This document shows positions 9,371-17,675 of a stretch of DNA of 42,448 bases, piece after piece. The translations under genes were made by a program, and so were the position numbers. How positions within the stretch are numbered: the stretch's first letter is position 1; every line of letters starts with the position of its first letter. Below the pieces are notes generated by a model. It saw only the letters and a program-made list of their open reading frames with translations. It was not told the DNA's origin and did not search any database. Origin of the DNA: Myxococcus sp. (GTDB lineage Bacteria; Myxococcota; Myxococcia; Myxococcales; Myxococcaceae); NCBI GenBank assembly GCA_014879945.1, contig JACSRE010000251.1, positions 1 through 42,448 on the forward strand, written 5' to 3'.

Positions 9371-10450
9371 CTACCCGGCGGCGTCGACCCAGCCCACCAG
9401 CTCGGGCCTCGCCAGCACTTCGCCCCGAACCCCGGGCTCCGCGGCGACGGGGAGCGCGAGCATGTCGCGAGCCTCGAACATCTCTTTCACCGCGGCGCGC
9501 GCCTGTTCGTCAGGCGCGAAGATCAGACAGCCGTCACCGCCGCCAGCGCCAGACTGCTTGCCGGCGCAGCCCGCCGAGGCGGCCAGGGCGAGGGCGCGCT
9601 CGAGGCCAGGGGTCTTCGTCGGCCCGAGCGAGAACAGGAGCGCCTGCAGCTCGGTCGCGGCGGCGCGGGCCCCGGGGAAGTCGCCGCGCGCGAGCGCCTC
9701 TTCGAGCTGCCCACCGAGCGCGTCGCTCTGGAGCACGAACCTCTGGCGGCCCTCGACGTCGAGCGTGCGCTCCACCTCGGAGATCAGCGACGGGGTCGAC
9801 GCGCTCTGGCCGCTGAAGACGTAGAGCATCGGCAACCTCGGCGGCATCACCCGCCAGACGTCCACCGGGGGCGCGCTGCTGAGCGCGCCGCCGAACCCGC
9901 CGCGGTTGCCCGCCTCGATGAGCGCCGACACGTCGGCCTTCCGGTAACGCACGACGTCTCCGGCGAAGCAGGCGGCCACGTCGGCGCCGCTGCCCTTCCC
10001 GCCCTGCGCCGACGCGTGGGCCACCAGCGCCAGCTTCAGCGCGTCGAACGAGGCGCCCATCACCGTGCGACACGCCTCGGCCGCCAGCACGCACGCCCGT
10101 GCGCTCGAGCCAAACCCCAGCTTCTGTCCATTCGCGGTCGGAGACGCCTCGAAGGCGATCGAGAAGCCCGGGCCATCCTGCGCGACGGCGCGCATCGCCA
10201 GATCGATGGTGCGCGCGACGAAGTGGAAGGAGGCGGTTGGCGTCGAGTCCCACCGGGCGCCCAGGGGCGTCGTGGATCCCGAGAGCCGGCCCTCGGCCAG
10301 CAGCACGTCGACGCGGCGATCGGGCCGGCGCCGCACGTACGCGCGAACCCGGGGGCCGACCGCCAACACCCGCGCGACGCCTCCCCACAGCACCGAGTAC
10401 TCCCCAGCCAGGAAGAGCTTGCCGGGCGCCGAGAGGGTGCGGTCCACCAC
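9371..10450 (-). CDS. mvaK2: Phosphomevalonate kinase (GHMP kinase family)
   Basis: The product is 359 residues from GTG at 10450; the adjacent GTG at 10447 is equally possible. AGGG lies about 10 bases upstream. The N-terminal GHMP motif APGKLFLAGEY spans residues 8-18. The ATP-binding motif is LGFGSSARACV at 111-121. The C-terminal glycine motif SGAGGGDG at 300-307, preceded by GKQ, is the signature of phosphomevalonate kinases rather than mevalonate kinase or homoserine kinase. The enzyme makes mevalonate diphosphate from phosphomevalonate. Myxobacteria are known to make isoprenoids by the mevalonate route, so the call fits. The other mevalonate genes are not in this window. It is the last gene of a minus-strand run, and a 217-base gap separates it from psuG, so it may have its own promoter. 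Confidence 0.88.
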   Translation of the reverse strand: MVDRTLSAPGKLFLAGEYSVLWGGVARVLAVGPRVRAYVRRRPDRRVDVLLAEGRLSGSTTPLGARWDSTPTASFHFVARTIDLAMRAVAQDGPGFSIAFEASPTANGQKLGFGSSARACVLAAEACRTVMGASFDALKLALVAHASAQGGKGSGADVAACFAGDVVRYRKADVSALIEAGNRGGFGGALSSAPPVDVWRVMPPRLPMLYVFSGQSASTPSLISEVERTLDVEGRQRFVLQSDALGGQLEEALARGDFPGARAAATELQALLFSLGPTKTPGLERALALAASAGCAGKQSGAGGGDGCLIFAPDEQARAAVKEMFEARDMLALPVAAEPGVRGEVLARPELVGWVDAAG

Positions 10451-10667
10451 CCGGTTCTGCCCTGCCCCCGGCTCGCTGACGAGTTTTGCGACGCCCCGAC
10501 GCAGTGCCCGCTGGCCGGTGGCGACCGCGGCGGGCGCGGCGCGCCCCTGAGCTTCGACCAACGCCGCGCTGCACTTCTTTCTCGAGCGGCGGAGCCCGGC
10601 CGGTCCTCGCCAGCGGTTGAAGAGTCGCCGGGACGCTGGCGCGCGTCTCAGGCCCCGGACGCTCGTC

Positions 10668-11567
10668 TCAGCGCGCCGCGGCCACCGCGAGCCGCCCCGC
10701 GAAGGCGGCGTTGTTCTCGAGGAGCGCCAGGTTCGCCAGCAGGGTGCGCCCCTTCGACCGGCGCACCATCTCGCCCAGCAGGAAGGGCGTCGCGGCCTTG
10801 CCTGAGATGCCCTGCTTCTTGCCCAGCGCGAGGGCCGCCTTGAGGTGGCGCTCAATCTCGGCGCGCGGGAGCGCCGTCTTCTCTGGCGGCGGCACCGCGA
10901 ACACCAGGCCGCCCTGCTCCAGCTCGGCGCGCGCGCGCAGCACCTTCGCCGCCTGGGCCGCGTCGTCGACCCGGTGCTCCAGCGGCAGGCCGGTCGACCG
11001 TGAGTAGAAGCCGGGCAGCTCGTTGGTGCCCACGCCGATCACCGGCACGCCCAGCGTCTCGAGCAGCTCGAGCGTCTTGGGGAGATCGAGCACCGACTTC
11101 GCCCCGGCGCACACCACCGCGACGGGCCAGCGGGCGATCGCGGGGAGATCTTGCGAGATGTCGAGCTCCTCGGCGACGCCGCGGTGCACGCCCCCGAGGC
11201 CGCCGGTGGCGAAGACCCGAATGCCTGCGCGCGCGGCCAGCTCACACGTCGCGCTCACCGTGGTGCCGCCGGTGCGACGCTGCGCCACGGCGATCGCCAG
11301 GTCTCGCGAGCCGAGCTTGAGCAGCCCCTTCCCGGTCGCCAGCCGCTGCGTCTGCGCCTCGTCGAGGCCGACGTGCAGCACCCCGTCGATCACGGCCATC
11401 GCGGCGGGGGTGGCGCCGGCGTCGCGCACGGCCGCCTCGCAGCGCCGCGCCGCCTCGAGGTTGCGCGGGTACGGGAGCCCCTGCGCCAGCACCGACGTCT
11501 CGAGCGCGACCAGCGGCCGCTTCGACTTCTTCGCGCGCTGCACCTCGGCCGAAAACACCAGCTTCAT
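10668..11567 (-). CDS. psuG: Pseudouridine-5'-phosphate glycosidase
   Basis: The product is 299 residues. The start at ATG 11567 is chosen over ATG 11579 because GGAG lies six bases before it. The family signature VALETSVLAQGLPYPRNLEAA starts at residue 20 and contains the likely catalytic Glu (E23). GLLKLGSRDLA, with the conserved Lys, is followed by RRTGGTTVSATCELAARAG and by GLGGVHRG. The enzyme splits the C-C bond of pseudouridine 5'-phosphate to uracil and ribose 5-phosphate. Its usual partner, a PsuK-type kinase, is not next to it here; the kinase in the neighbourhood is a deoxynucleoside kinase of another fold. The length is normal (E. coli protein about 312). Confidence 0.93.
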   Translation of the reverse strand: MKLVFSAEVQRAKKSKRPLVALETSVLAQGLPYPRNLEAARRCEAAVRDAGATPAAMAVIDGVLHVGLDEAQTQRLATGKGLLKLGSRDLAIAVAQRRTGGTTVSATCELAARAGIRVFATGGLGGVHRGVAEELDISQDLPAIARWPVAVVCAGAKSVLDLPKTLELLETLGVPVIGVGTNELPGFYSRSTGLPLEHRVDDAAQAAKVLRARAELEQGGLVFAVPPPEKTALPRAEIERHLKAALALGKKQGISGKAATPFLLGEMVRRSKGRTLLANLALLENNAAFAGRLAVAAAR

Positions 11568-11617
11568 TCCAGGCTCCATGACTCGGTGAAGGCAGGGGCG
11601 CGACTCGGCCAGGACAC

Positions 11618-13315
11618 TCAGCCGCGGCGCTTCTCCACCACCAGCTGGTAGTCCTCGATCTTCTTGTCGAGGGTGGGCCGCGAGATGCCCAGCAACGCGG
11701 CGGCCTTGATCTTCTTGCCGCGCGCGGTGCGCAAGGCCTCGGCGATGGCGTCGCGCTCGAGCCGCTGCACCCGCGCTGCGAGGGTGAGCGGGCCCTGGGT
11801 CGCTCCCGTCTGCACCTCGGGCGGGAGCACCAGCGCGGTGACCTCGCTGCCCGCATAGAGCAGCGCGAGGCGCTCGGTGACGCCGCGGAGCTCCTCGACG
11901 TTGAGGGGCCAGTCGTAGTCGACGAGCACCCGGCGGGCGTCAGGCGTCAGCTGTGGCGGCTCCTTGCGGCGCGCCTGGGCCGCGAGCGCGGCGAAGTGCT
12001 CGAACAGCTGCAGCACGTCAGGCCGCCGGTCGCGCAGCGGCAGCGTCTCGAGCTCGGTGCCGGTGAGCACCCGCGCGAGCTCGGCGTCGAGCTCACCGCG
12101 CGACATCAGGGTCTGCAGGGGCGCGTCGCACGTCACCATCAGGCGCACGTCGACGGCCTCTTCGCCGCCCTGCCGCGACGGGGCCACCCGGCGGGCCAGC
12201 AGCCGCGCCAGGCGCTCGGCGGCGTGGCGGGGCAGCGCCTCGAGCTGCTGGAGCACCAGCGTGCCGCCGTCGGCCTCGAGCAGCGCCGAGCTCGCCGGAG
12301 GCACCCCGGGGGCGCTGGTGCGGCCGAACAGCGTCTCTTCCACCAGGCTGGGGTGCTTGCGGCAGTCGACGACGATGAAGGGCCCGAGCGCCCGCGGCGA
12401 GCGCGAGTGAATGTACTCGGCCATCTGCAGCCGCCCGGTGCCGAACTCGCCCCAGAGGATCGCGGGCTCTGGCGTCGACGCCGCCCGCCGGGCCTGCTCG
12501 ACCGTCTTGCGGAACTGCCGCGAGGAGCCGATCAACGACACCTGGCGATCGGGGTTCTGGCGGGCGCGCAGGGCCGTGCAGGCCTCGCCGGTGAGCCGCC
12601 CGAGCGCGGTGATGGTGCGCTGCTCCTCGGCGCCGAAGGGCTCGGGGCGCTCCGCGTACAAGATGCCGAAGGGCGCGCCGCCCGAGGCGATCAGCGGGGC
12701 CACCAGAACCCCGCCGGCGATGCTGGCCTCTTTGCGCTCGAGGGCCGCCCGCACCATGGCGCGGGGCACCTCGACCTTGTCGGCGCCCACCACCGACGCG
12801 GTGAGCAGGCCGTCGGTGCCGCCGAGCAGGGCCGCCGCCTTGTCCGAGTTCACCCCGCGCGAGAGCTCCTCGGCGGCGCGGCGCAGCACCATCGCCTCGC
12901 TGGTGGCCGACAGCAGCGCCACGCCTGCGTGGTAGAGGCCGGCCACCGGCCCGGCGGCGGGGAGGAGCTCTTCGACCGGCGCGCCCGAGATCTCGCCCAG
13001 CCCGGCGCGATCGGCGAGCGCCGCGCGGGCCGTCGGCTCGAAGAGGATGGTGGAGTCGCCCACCTGCAGGCGATCGCCGGGCAGCAACACCATCTCGGCT
13101 TCGATCTTCTCGCCGTTGACGACGGTGCCGTTGCGGCTCCCGAGATCGCTGACGCGCGCCTCGCCGCCCTCGAGCGCGAGCCGAACGTGGCGCCGCGACA
13201 CCTTGGCGTCTTCGAGGCTGATGGTGCACGACGGGCTGCGCCCGATGATCACCTCGCCGGTGACCTCGTGTCGCCGGCCAGCCTGGGGGCCCGTCAACAG
13301 CAGCAGTGCAGCCAC
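11618..13315 (-). CDS. FHA-GAF-AAA(degenerate)-Fis regulator, sigma54-activator-like
   Basis: The product is 565 residues from a GTG at 13315 with an ideal GGAGG seven bases upstream. An FHA phospho-threonine-binding domain covers residues ~5-95 (IIGRSPSC, VSRRH, DLGSRNGTVVNG). A GAF-like region covers ~125-255. An AAA+ domain of the NtrC type covers ~260-500, and a Fis-type helix-turn-helix covers 514-558 (KKIKAAALLGISRPTLDKKI). The ATPase is decayed. Walker A reads GEFGTGR (289-295, Arg in place of Lys). Walker B reads LVLQQLE (353-359, Gln-Gln in place of Asp-Glu). The GAFTGA loop that touches sigma54 is absent. It therefore probably binds DNA and a phosphoprotein but cannot remodel sigma54 polymerase. 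Myxobacteria have many FHA-type enhancer-binding proteins; this looks like an offshoot with an altered job, perhaps as a repressor. Confidence 0.9.
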   Translation of the reverse strand: MAALLLLTGPQAGRRHEVTGEVIIGRSPSCTISLEDAKVSRRHVRLALEGGEARVSDLGSRNGTVVNGEKIEAEMVLLPGDRLQVGDSTILFEPTARAALADRAGLGEISGAPVEELLPAAGPVAGLYHAGVALLSATSEAMVLRRAAEELSRGVNSDKAAALLGGTDGLLTASVVGADKVEVPRAMVRAALERKEASIAGGVLVAPLIASGGAPFGILYAERPEPFGAEEQRTITALGRLTGEACTALRARQNPDRQVSLIGSSRQFRKTVEQARRAASTPEPAILWGEFGTGRLQMAEYIHSRSPRALGPFIVVDCRKHPSLVEETLFGRTSAPGVPPASSALLEADGGTLVLQQLEALPRHAAERLARLLARRVAPSRQGGEEAVDVRLMVTCDAPLQTLMSRGELDAELARVLTGTELETLPLRDRRPDVLQLFEHFAALAAQARRKEPPQLTPDARRVLVDYDWPLNVEELRGVTERLALLYAGSEVTALVLPPEVQTGATQGPLTLAARVQRLERDAIAEALRTARGKKIKAAALLGISRPTLDKKIEDYQLVVEKRRG

Positions 13316-13337
13316 GGTCGTTCCTCCCTGGAAGTCG

Positions 13338-14555
13338 TCAGGCGGGCAGCTCTTGCTGGAGGAGCGCGTGGAGCTCCTGCGGCTCCAGGGTGCGCCCGTC
13401 GCGCGTCACCGCGAGCGCGTTGATCTGAGACTGGTCGATCTCGACGTGCGCGCCCTTGCGCCACTCGGTGGTGGTCTCGCCGCCGTCGACCAGCCGGCCG
13501 ATCACCTTCTCGTCGTCCCAGGTGATCACCTCGGCCCACAGCTGCTCGTCACCCGCCGCGGCGTCTTCGCCGTCGGGGTGCACCTCGAACGGCGCGCGCA
13601 CCACGAAGCCGATGGGCTCCATCAGCCCCTTGCGCAGGAAGCGCGCCTTGAAGAGCGGCAGCAGCTTCTCGGCGAGCGAGCGCAGGTTGGCGGCCTGCTC
13701 CTCGGTCTCTTCTTCGAAGCGGTCGCGGTACTGCTCGAGCATCTCGCCGATGGCGTGCTTGCCCTCGGGCGTGACGATCGACACCATCTGCGCGTCGTGG
13801 CCCTCGAAGAGCTCGGGGTCGACGCCGGGCAGGTTGGTGCGGGCCTCTTCGCTGGGCACCAGGGTGAACTGGCGGCCGACGCTGGTCGAGACGATGGCGC
13901 GCAGCGCGGGCCCCTGGCCAAACGCCAGATCGGTGCACAGCTCGTGCAGGAAGGTCTCGGCGGCGGGCAGATCGTCTTCCTGAATGTTGAAGGCCTCGAC
14001 GTCGAGGGTGCCGAACTTCGACAGCCCGTGGGTGTGCACCCACATGGTGGTGCCGCCCTCGGCCACCGCCGAGCCCTGCATGGGCATGGCGTGGATGGTG
14101 ACGTGATCACGAATGTCGAAGTCGAGCTCGGTGATCTCTTCGACGTCGTTGGTCGAGTGCATGCGGAAGGCGGTGACGTCGACGCACACCGCGTCCATCA
14201 GATCCATCAGGCCGCGCACCGTCCACAGGGCCTCGAAGACGGCCATGGTCTGCTGGGGTTTGCCCGGCACGTAGCGCACCCGGTAGAAGCCGCGCGCGGT
14301 CTCGAGCGTCTTGCGCAGCTCGGGCGTGCCGATGAGGAGCTCGGGCGTCCACCCCAGGGGGCTGTCGCGCACCTCGAAGACGACGTCGACCCGCGACTCG
14401 TCGGCGCGCACCGAGAACAGGCAGTCGTCTTCACCGAAGACCAGCTCGACCTCGTCACCCGCGAAGGCCTCGCGCACCACGGCCTCTTTGACGGGCTCGG
14501 TGTCGAGCGTCGCGAGCACGTAGACGTCTCTCATGGTGGTGGTGACGTCGCTCAC
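13338..14555 (-). CDS. DUF2314-domain protein
   Basis: The product is 405 residues from a GTG at 14555 that overlaps the stop codon of the kinase gene (GTGA), so it is translationally coupled; an internal ATG at 14534 lacks a ribosome-binding site. The last ~100 residues (APFEVHPDGED, EQLWAEVITWDDEKVIGRL, AHVEIDQSQINALAV) match the pattern of the DUF2314 family, of which E. coli YegJ is a member. The N-terminal 300 residues are a mixed alpha/beta region with many acidic residues and no motif that I recognise; they may correspond to other domains of unknown function that accompany DUF2314. No signal peptide is seen, so it should be cytoplasmic. The tight coupling to the deoxynucleoside kinase and the ArsA-like ATPase is the best clue to its role. 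Confidence 0.75.
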   Translation of the reverse strand: MSDVTTTMRDVYVLATLDTEPVKEAVVREAFAGDEVELVFGEDDCLFSVRADESRVDVVFEVRDSPLGWTPELLIGTPELRKTLETARGFYRVRYVPGKPQQTMAVFEALWTVRGLMDLMDAVCVDVTAFRMHSTNDVEEITELDFDIRDHVTIHAMPMQGSAVAEGGTTMWVHTHGLSKFGTLDVEAFNIQEDDLPAAETFLHELCTDLAFGQGPALRAIVSTSVGRQFTLVPSEEARTNLPGVDPELFEGHDAQMVSIVTPEGKHAIGEMLEQYRDRFEEETEEQAANLRSLAEKLLPLFKARFLRKGLMEPIGFVVRAPFEVHPDGEDAAAGDEQLWAEVITWDDEKVIGRLVDGGETTTEWRKGAHVEIDQSQINALAVTRDGRTLEPQELHALLQQELPA

Positions 14556-15166
14556 AGGTGCTTCTCGATCTGCCTGAAGAGATCAGCGCGATCGACCAGG
14601 TCGGTGACGTAGTCGAGGGTGTCGGTGGGGAGCACGAGCACGGGAGACATGGTGTACCGCTTGAACCAGTCTTCGTAGAGGTCGTTGAGGCGCTTGAGGT
14701 AGGGCGTGGGAATGTCCTGCTCCATCTTGCGGCCCCGGAGCTTGATGCGCTGCTTGAGCGTCTTCACCGGGCAGCGAAGGTAGATCATCAAGTCAGGCGG
14801 CCTGAGGGCCGCGGCGATCGTCTCGTACAGCTCCCAGTAGGTCTGCCAGTCGCGCTTGTCGATCAGCTTCTGGCGCGAGAGGTTGCGGGCGAAGATCTCG
14901 GCGTCTTCGTAGATGGTGCGATCCTGCAGGGCGGTGCCGTTCTCGCGCTCGAGTTCGCGATGCAGGCGGAACTTGTGGGTGAGGAAGAAGATCTGCGAGC
15001 GGAACGCCCACGTCTTCATGTCCTTGTAGAAGTCCTCGAGGTACGGGTTCTGATCGTTGGGCTCGTAGAAGGGCTTGAGCCCGTACTTTCGGCACAGGAA
15101 GGCCGTCAGCTCGGTCTTCCCGGCGCCGATGTTGCCGGCGATCGCGATGAACTTGGTGCCCGCCAC
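14552..15166 (-). CDS. Deoxynucleoside kinase family protein
   Basis: The product is 204 residues from a GTG at 15166. The P-loop GNIGAGKT lies at residues 11-18. The DRT variant of the DRS substrate/phosphate motif is at 82-84 (QDRTIYEDAEIFA), and a Lys/Arg-rich LID (KLRGRKMEQ) is near 141-149. These are the hallmarks of the dCK/dGK-type deoxynucleoside kinase family, and the length is normal for bacterial members (about 200-220). It would phosphorylate a deoxynucleoside (probably dA, dG or dC) for salvage; the specificity cannot be read reliably. The gene starts 13 bases after the ArsA-like gene ends, and its stop overlaps the DUF2314 start, so the three form one transcription unit. Confidence 0.88.
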   Translation of the reverse strand: MAGTKFIAIAGNIGAGKTELTAFLCRKYGLKPFYEPNDQNPYLEDFYKDMKTWAFRSQIFFLTHKFRLHRELERENGTALQDRTIYEDAEIFARNLSRQKLIDKRDWQTYWELYETIAAALRPPDLMIYLRCPVKTLKQRIKLRGRKMEQDIPTPYLKRLNDLYEDWFKRYTMSPVLVLPTDTLDYVTDLVDRADLFRQIEKHL

Positions 15167-15178
15167 GTGAGCGCCCCG

Positions 15179-17113
15179 TTACGCGGCTTTGATCTTCGCG
15201 GTGGGCGTGACGGCGTACCAGGACGTGCGGAACTCCTTGAGCGCGCGCAGGCTGGCCGGGTGACGGCCCAGCTCGGGGGCCAGCGTCACCGGCACGCCGA
15301 TCTTCTTCTCGATGATGCGGGCGGTCTCGAGCTGGTGCTTGCGGCGCTCCTCGGTGACGGCGCAGCCGACCGTCTTGGGGAGCACGCGGTTCACCAGCAC
15401 CCGCTCGAAGGGCAGCTTGAGGGCCTTGAGGTACTCGACGTGGCGCTCGGCCTGCGGCACCGCGAGATCTTCGCCGCGGGTGACGACGACGAAGCGGCAC
15501 TCGGCCGGGTTGACGAGGGCCTTCTCGAAGCGCTCGACGTGCTTGATCTGCGCCTCGCACCACGCCATCAGCGCGCCGCCGCCCTTGGCCTTGTACCTGG
15601 TGGCGATGGCGAGAATGGCCTGGAACCAGGCCTTGGCGATCGCGGGCACCTCGAGCACCCGCAGGCTGTTCCCGGCCGGGGCGGGGTCGATGACGATGCG
15701 CTTGAAGCGCTCCTGCACCAGCGCGTCGGTGAGCGCCGTCATGGCGGCCAGCTCGTCCATGCCCACCGGGGCGAGGTCGAACAGGTTGCGCACCAGCTCG
15801 CGGTCCTGGGCGAAGGTCTCGCCCTTGGCCTCGGGGCCGAACATCGGCTCGGCGAGCTCCTTGATCTTCTTCTTCAGGTTGGTGAACCAGTTCGCGAAGT
15901 CGATCTCACGCGCGTAGAGGCCCTTGGTGCCCTTGACCTGGGTCTCGGTGTCGGTGAGCCGGCTGACCAGCACGTCCGACAAGGAGTGAGACGGGTCGGT
16001 CGACAGGAGCAGCACCGGCCCCTCTTTCTCGGTGAGGGTGACGGCGGCAGCGGCGGCGCACGACGACTTGCCGACGCCTCCACCGCCGATGAAGAAGATG
16101 AAGCGCGTGGGCGGCAGCGGCGGGGCGGCGATGGGCGGCATCGAGGGCGCGCGCACCAGCGCCGGAGGCCCCTCGCCCGCGGTGAACTGCAGCGCCTTGG
16201 TCTCTTTGCCGCTGGCCCACTCACGGCCGAACTTCTTCACCTCGTCGAGGCCGCGCGGGCCCACGATGCGGCGGTGAATGAGCGCCACCTTCTGGTGCAT
16301 CGACTGGTACTTGCGCACGTGCGGCGCCTGCAGGCCGCGGCGGTTGGCCACCTCGCGGCTGATCTTCCCGTCTTCGATGAGATCGACCACGATCTCGTCG
16401 ACGGGGAGGCCGCGCTCGCCCAGCACCTTGAAGAACAGCCGCGTCTGCGCCTCGGCCACGGGCTCGGCGATGGTGGCGACGTGCAGGGCGAAGCGCTTGG
16501 GGTTCTTCAAGAAGGCCAGCGCGGCGTCGCACTTCACGATGAACTCGTCGACCGGCATCGGCGGCCGCACCACGTTCTTCGAGGGCCGGCCGTGGCGCTC
16601 ACCGCGCAGCAGCGCGATCAGCTTGCGCAGGTTGGTGGGGTGCTCGAGGAACCGCAGGGCGTGAGAGGTCGAGAAGCCGTCGACGACGATCGCGTCCCAG
16701 TCGGCGCCTTCCGCGAGCTCGATCAGGTGAAAGAGCGCGGCCACCTCACCCATCTGCGCGGTGCTGGTCTCGAGCAGCTTCTTCACGTCGTCGTCGCTCA
16801 GCAGCGCGCCCTTCTGGGTCGAGCCCAGCAGCGCCGGCTTCCACGTCTTGTTGAACGCCGCGCCGAGGGCCTCGAGATCGAGCTCGACCGCCGACAGACC
16901 GCCCTGCCCCTTGCCCGCGGCCAGCTTGGTGGGCTTCGACGAGAGCTTCTTCTTGATCAGATCGGCCACGCCGCCGTCGGCCTCGAGCGACACCAGGAGC
17001 ACGCGCGCCTTGCCGTTGTCCTCCAGGAGGTTGAGCGCGTGGGCGGTGGCGAGGGTGGTCTTGCCAGCGCCGCCCTTTCCAGCAAAGAAGTGGAGCACGG
17101 GTCCGTCAGCCAT
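15179..17113 (-). CDS. Two-domain ArsA/TRC40-like ATPase with degenerate motifs in each half
   Basis: The product is 644 residues from ATG 17113 with GGAAGG about 10 bases upstream. Two deviant-Walker NTPase domains are fused, as in ArsA. Half one has AGKGGAGKTT (11-20) with both the signature Lys 13 and Lys 18, but its switch I reads SLEADGG (42-48) instead of STDPA. Half two has FIGGGGVGKSS (341-351): the signature Lys is replaced by Gly 344, while switch I is classic (STDPSHSL, 371-378) and switch II is near-classic (IDPAPAGNSLRVL, 475-487). The ArsA cysteine metal site is not evident. ArsA/Get3 proteins use ATP-driven dimer-like closure to handle arsenite or tail-anchored proteins. No ArsB or ArsD neighbours are present, so arsenic resistance is unlikely. 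It heads the operon with the deoxynucleoside kinase and the DUF2314 gene. Confidence 0.88.
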   Translation of the reverse strand: MADGPVLHFFAGKGGAGKTTLATAHALNLLEDNGKARVLLVSLEADGGVADLIKKKLSSKPTKLAAGKGQGGLSAVELDLEALGAAFNKTWKPALLGSTQKGALLSDDDVKKLLETSTAQMGEVAALFHLIELAEGADWDAIVVDGFSTSHALRFLEHPTNLRKLIALLRGERHGRPSKNVVRPPMPVDEFIVKCDAALAFLKNPKRFALHVATIAEPVAEAQTRLFFKVLGERGLPVDEIVVDLIEDGKISREVANRRGLQAPHVRKYQSMHQKVALIHRRIVGPRGLDEVKKFGREWASGKETKALQFTAGEGPPALVRAPSMPPIAAPPLPPTRFIFFIGGGGVGKSSCAAAAAVTLTEKEGPVLLLSTDPSHSLSDVLVSRLTDTETQVKGTKGLYAREIDFANWFTNLKKKIKELAEPMFGPEAKGETFAQDRELVRNLFDLAPVGMDELAAMTALTDALVQERFKRIVIDPAPAGNSLRVLEVPAIAKAWFQAILAIATRYKAKGGGALMAWCEAQIKHVERFEKALVNPAECRFVVVTRGEDLAVPQAERHVEYLKALKLPFERVLVNRVLPKTVGCAVTEERRKHQLETARIIEKKIGVPVTLAPELGRHPASLRALKEFRTSWYAVTPTAKIKAA

Positions 17114-17300
17114 TCGGTGGGCCTTCCCTGACTTCGTTGCGACAGTGGTGAGCGTCGGCGGCCGAGTGCCGGCGATGCCCAGTTCAAAGGGCGCGGAGTT
17201 TCCCCCATCTGCCCCCTGTCGGTCAAGGTAAGACCGTCGTCTTTCCGCGCGGTTCCAATGGCGCTCAAGTGCCGCACCGGGGGTGCAGGTGCCTGAAACG

Positions 17301-17675
17301 TCAGGGGATTTGACGCAGCGCAGGCTCCACGAGGCCGCGGGCGATCTGCTGGGTGGAGTGGCGCTGCGGCCGAAACCGCTCGATCAGGGAGGCCACGCCG
17401 GCCTCGGGGAGCGTCTGGCCGCAGGTGAGGATGTCGACGGCGGCGTAGCCGTGCTCAGGCCAGGTGTGGATCGACAGGTGGCTCTCGGAGACCAGCACCA
17501 CCACGCTGGCGCCCTGGGGATGGAAGCGGTGGTGCAGCGCGCCGAGCACCTCACAGCGGGCCGCGCGGGCCGCCGCGATGAGGCCCTCCTCGAGGGCCTG
17601 CGCGTCATCGAGCAGCGCCGGCTCGACGCCCCACAGCTCGAGGAGCACGTGCGTGGCGAGGGCTTCGTGCTTCAC
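17301..17675 (-). CDS. speH: S-adenosylmethionine decarboxylase proenzyme
   Basis: The product is 124 residues. The GTG start at 17675 overlaps the stop of the prkA gene (GTGA). The self-processing site is LVSESHLSIHTWPEHG. Cleavage between E64 and S65 would create the pyruvoyl group on S65. H70 and C85 lie at the same spacing as His68 and Cys83 relative to Ser63 in the Thermotoga maritima enzyme, so the active site looks intact. The length fits the short bacterial class (about 125-130). It makes decarboxylated SAM, the aminopropyl donor for spermidine. No spermidine synthase is seen in the window. It should depend on translation of prkA upstream. Confidence 0.95.
   Translation of the reverse strand: MKHEALATHVLLELWGVEPALLDDAQALEEGLIAAARAARCEVLGALHHRFHPQGASVVVLVSESHLSIHTWPEHGYAAVDILTCGQTLPEAGVASLIERFRPQRHSTQQIARGLVEPALRQIP

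Noticed and set aside
10451-10667. Small gene or RNA between mvaK2 and psuG
   Set aside because: The open frame extending mvaK2 upstream has no start signal and poor composition; I see no structured RNA.
15179-17113. Arsenic resistance operon
   Set aside because: ArsA-like only; there is no ArsB, ArsC, ArsD or ArsR nearby and no clear metalloid cysteine site.
17114-17300. Promoter with TTGACC near 17225 for the ArsA-like gene
   Set aside because: No acceptable -10 box lies at a workable distance. Other than this, the 187 bases hold nothing that I can identify.
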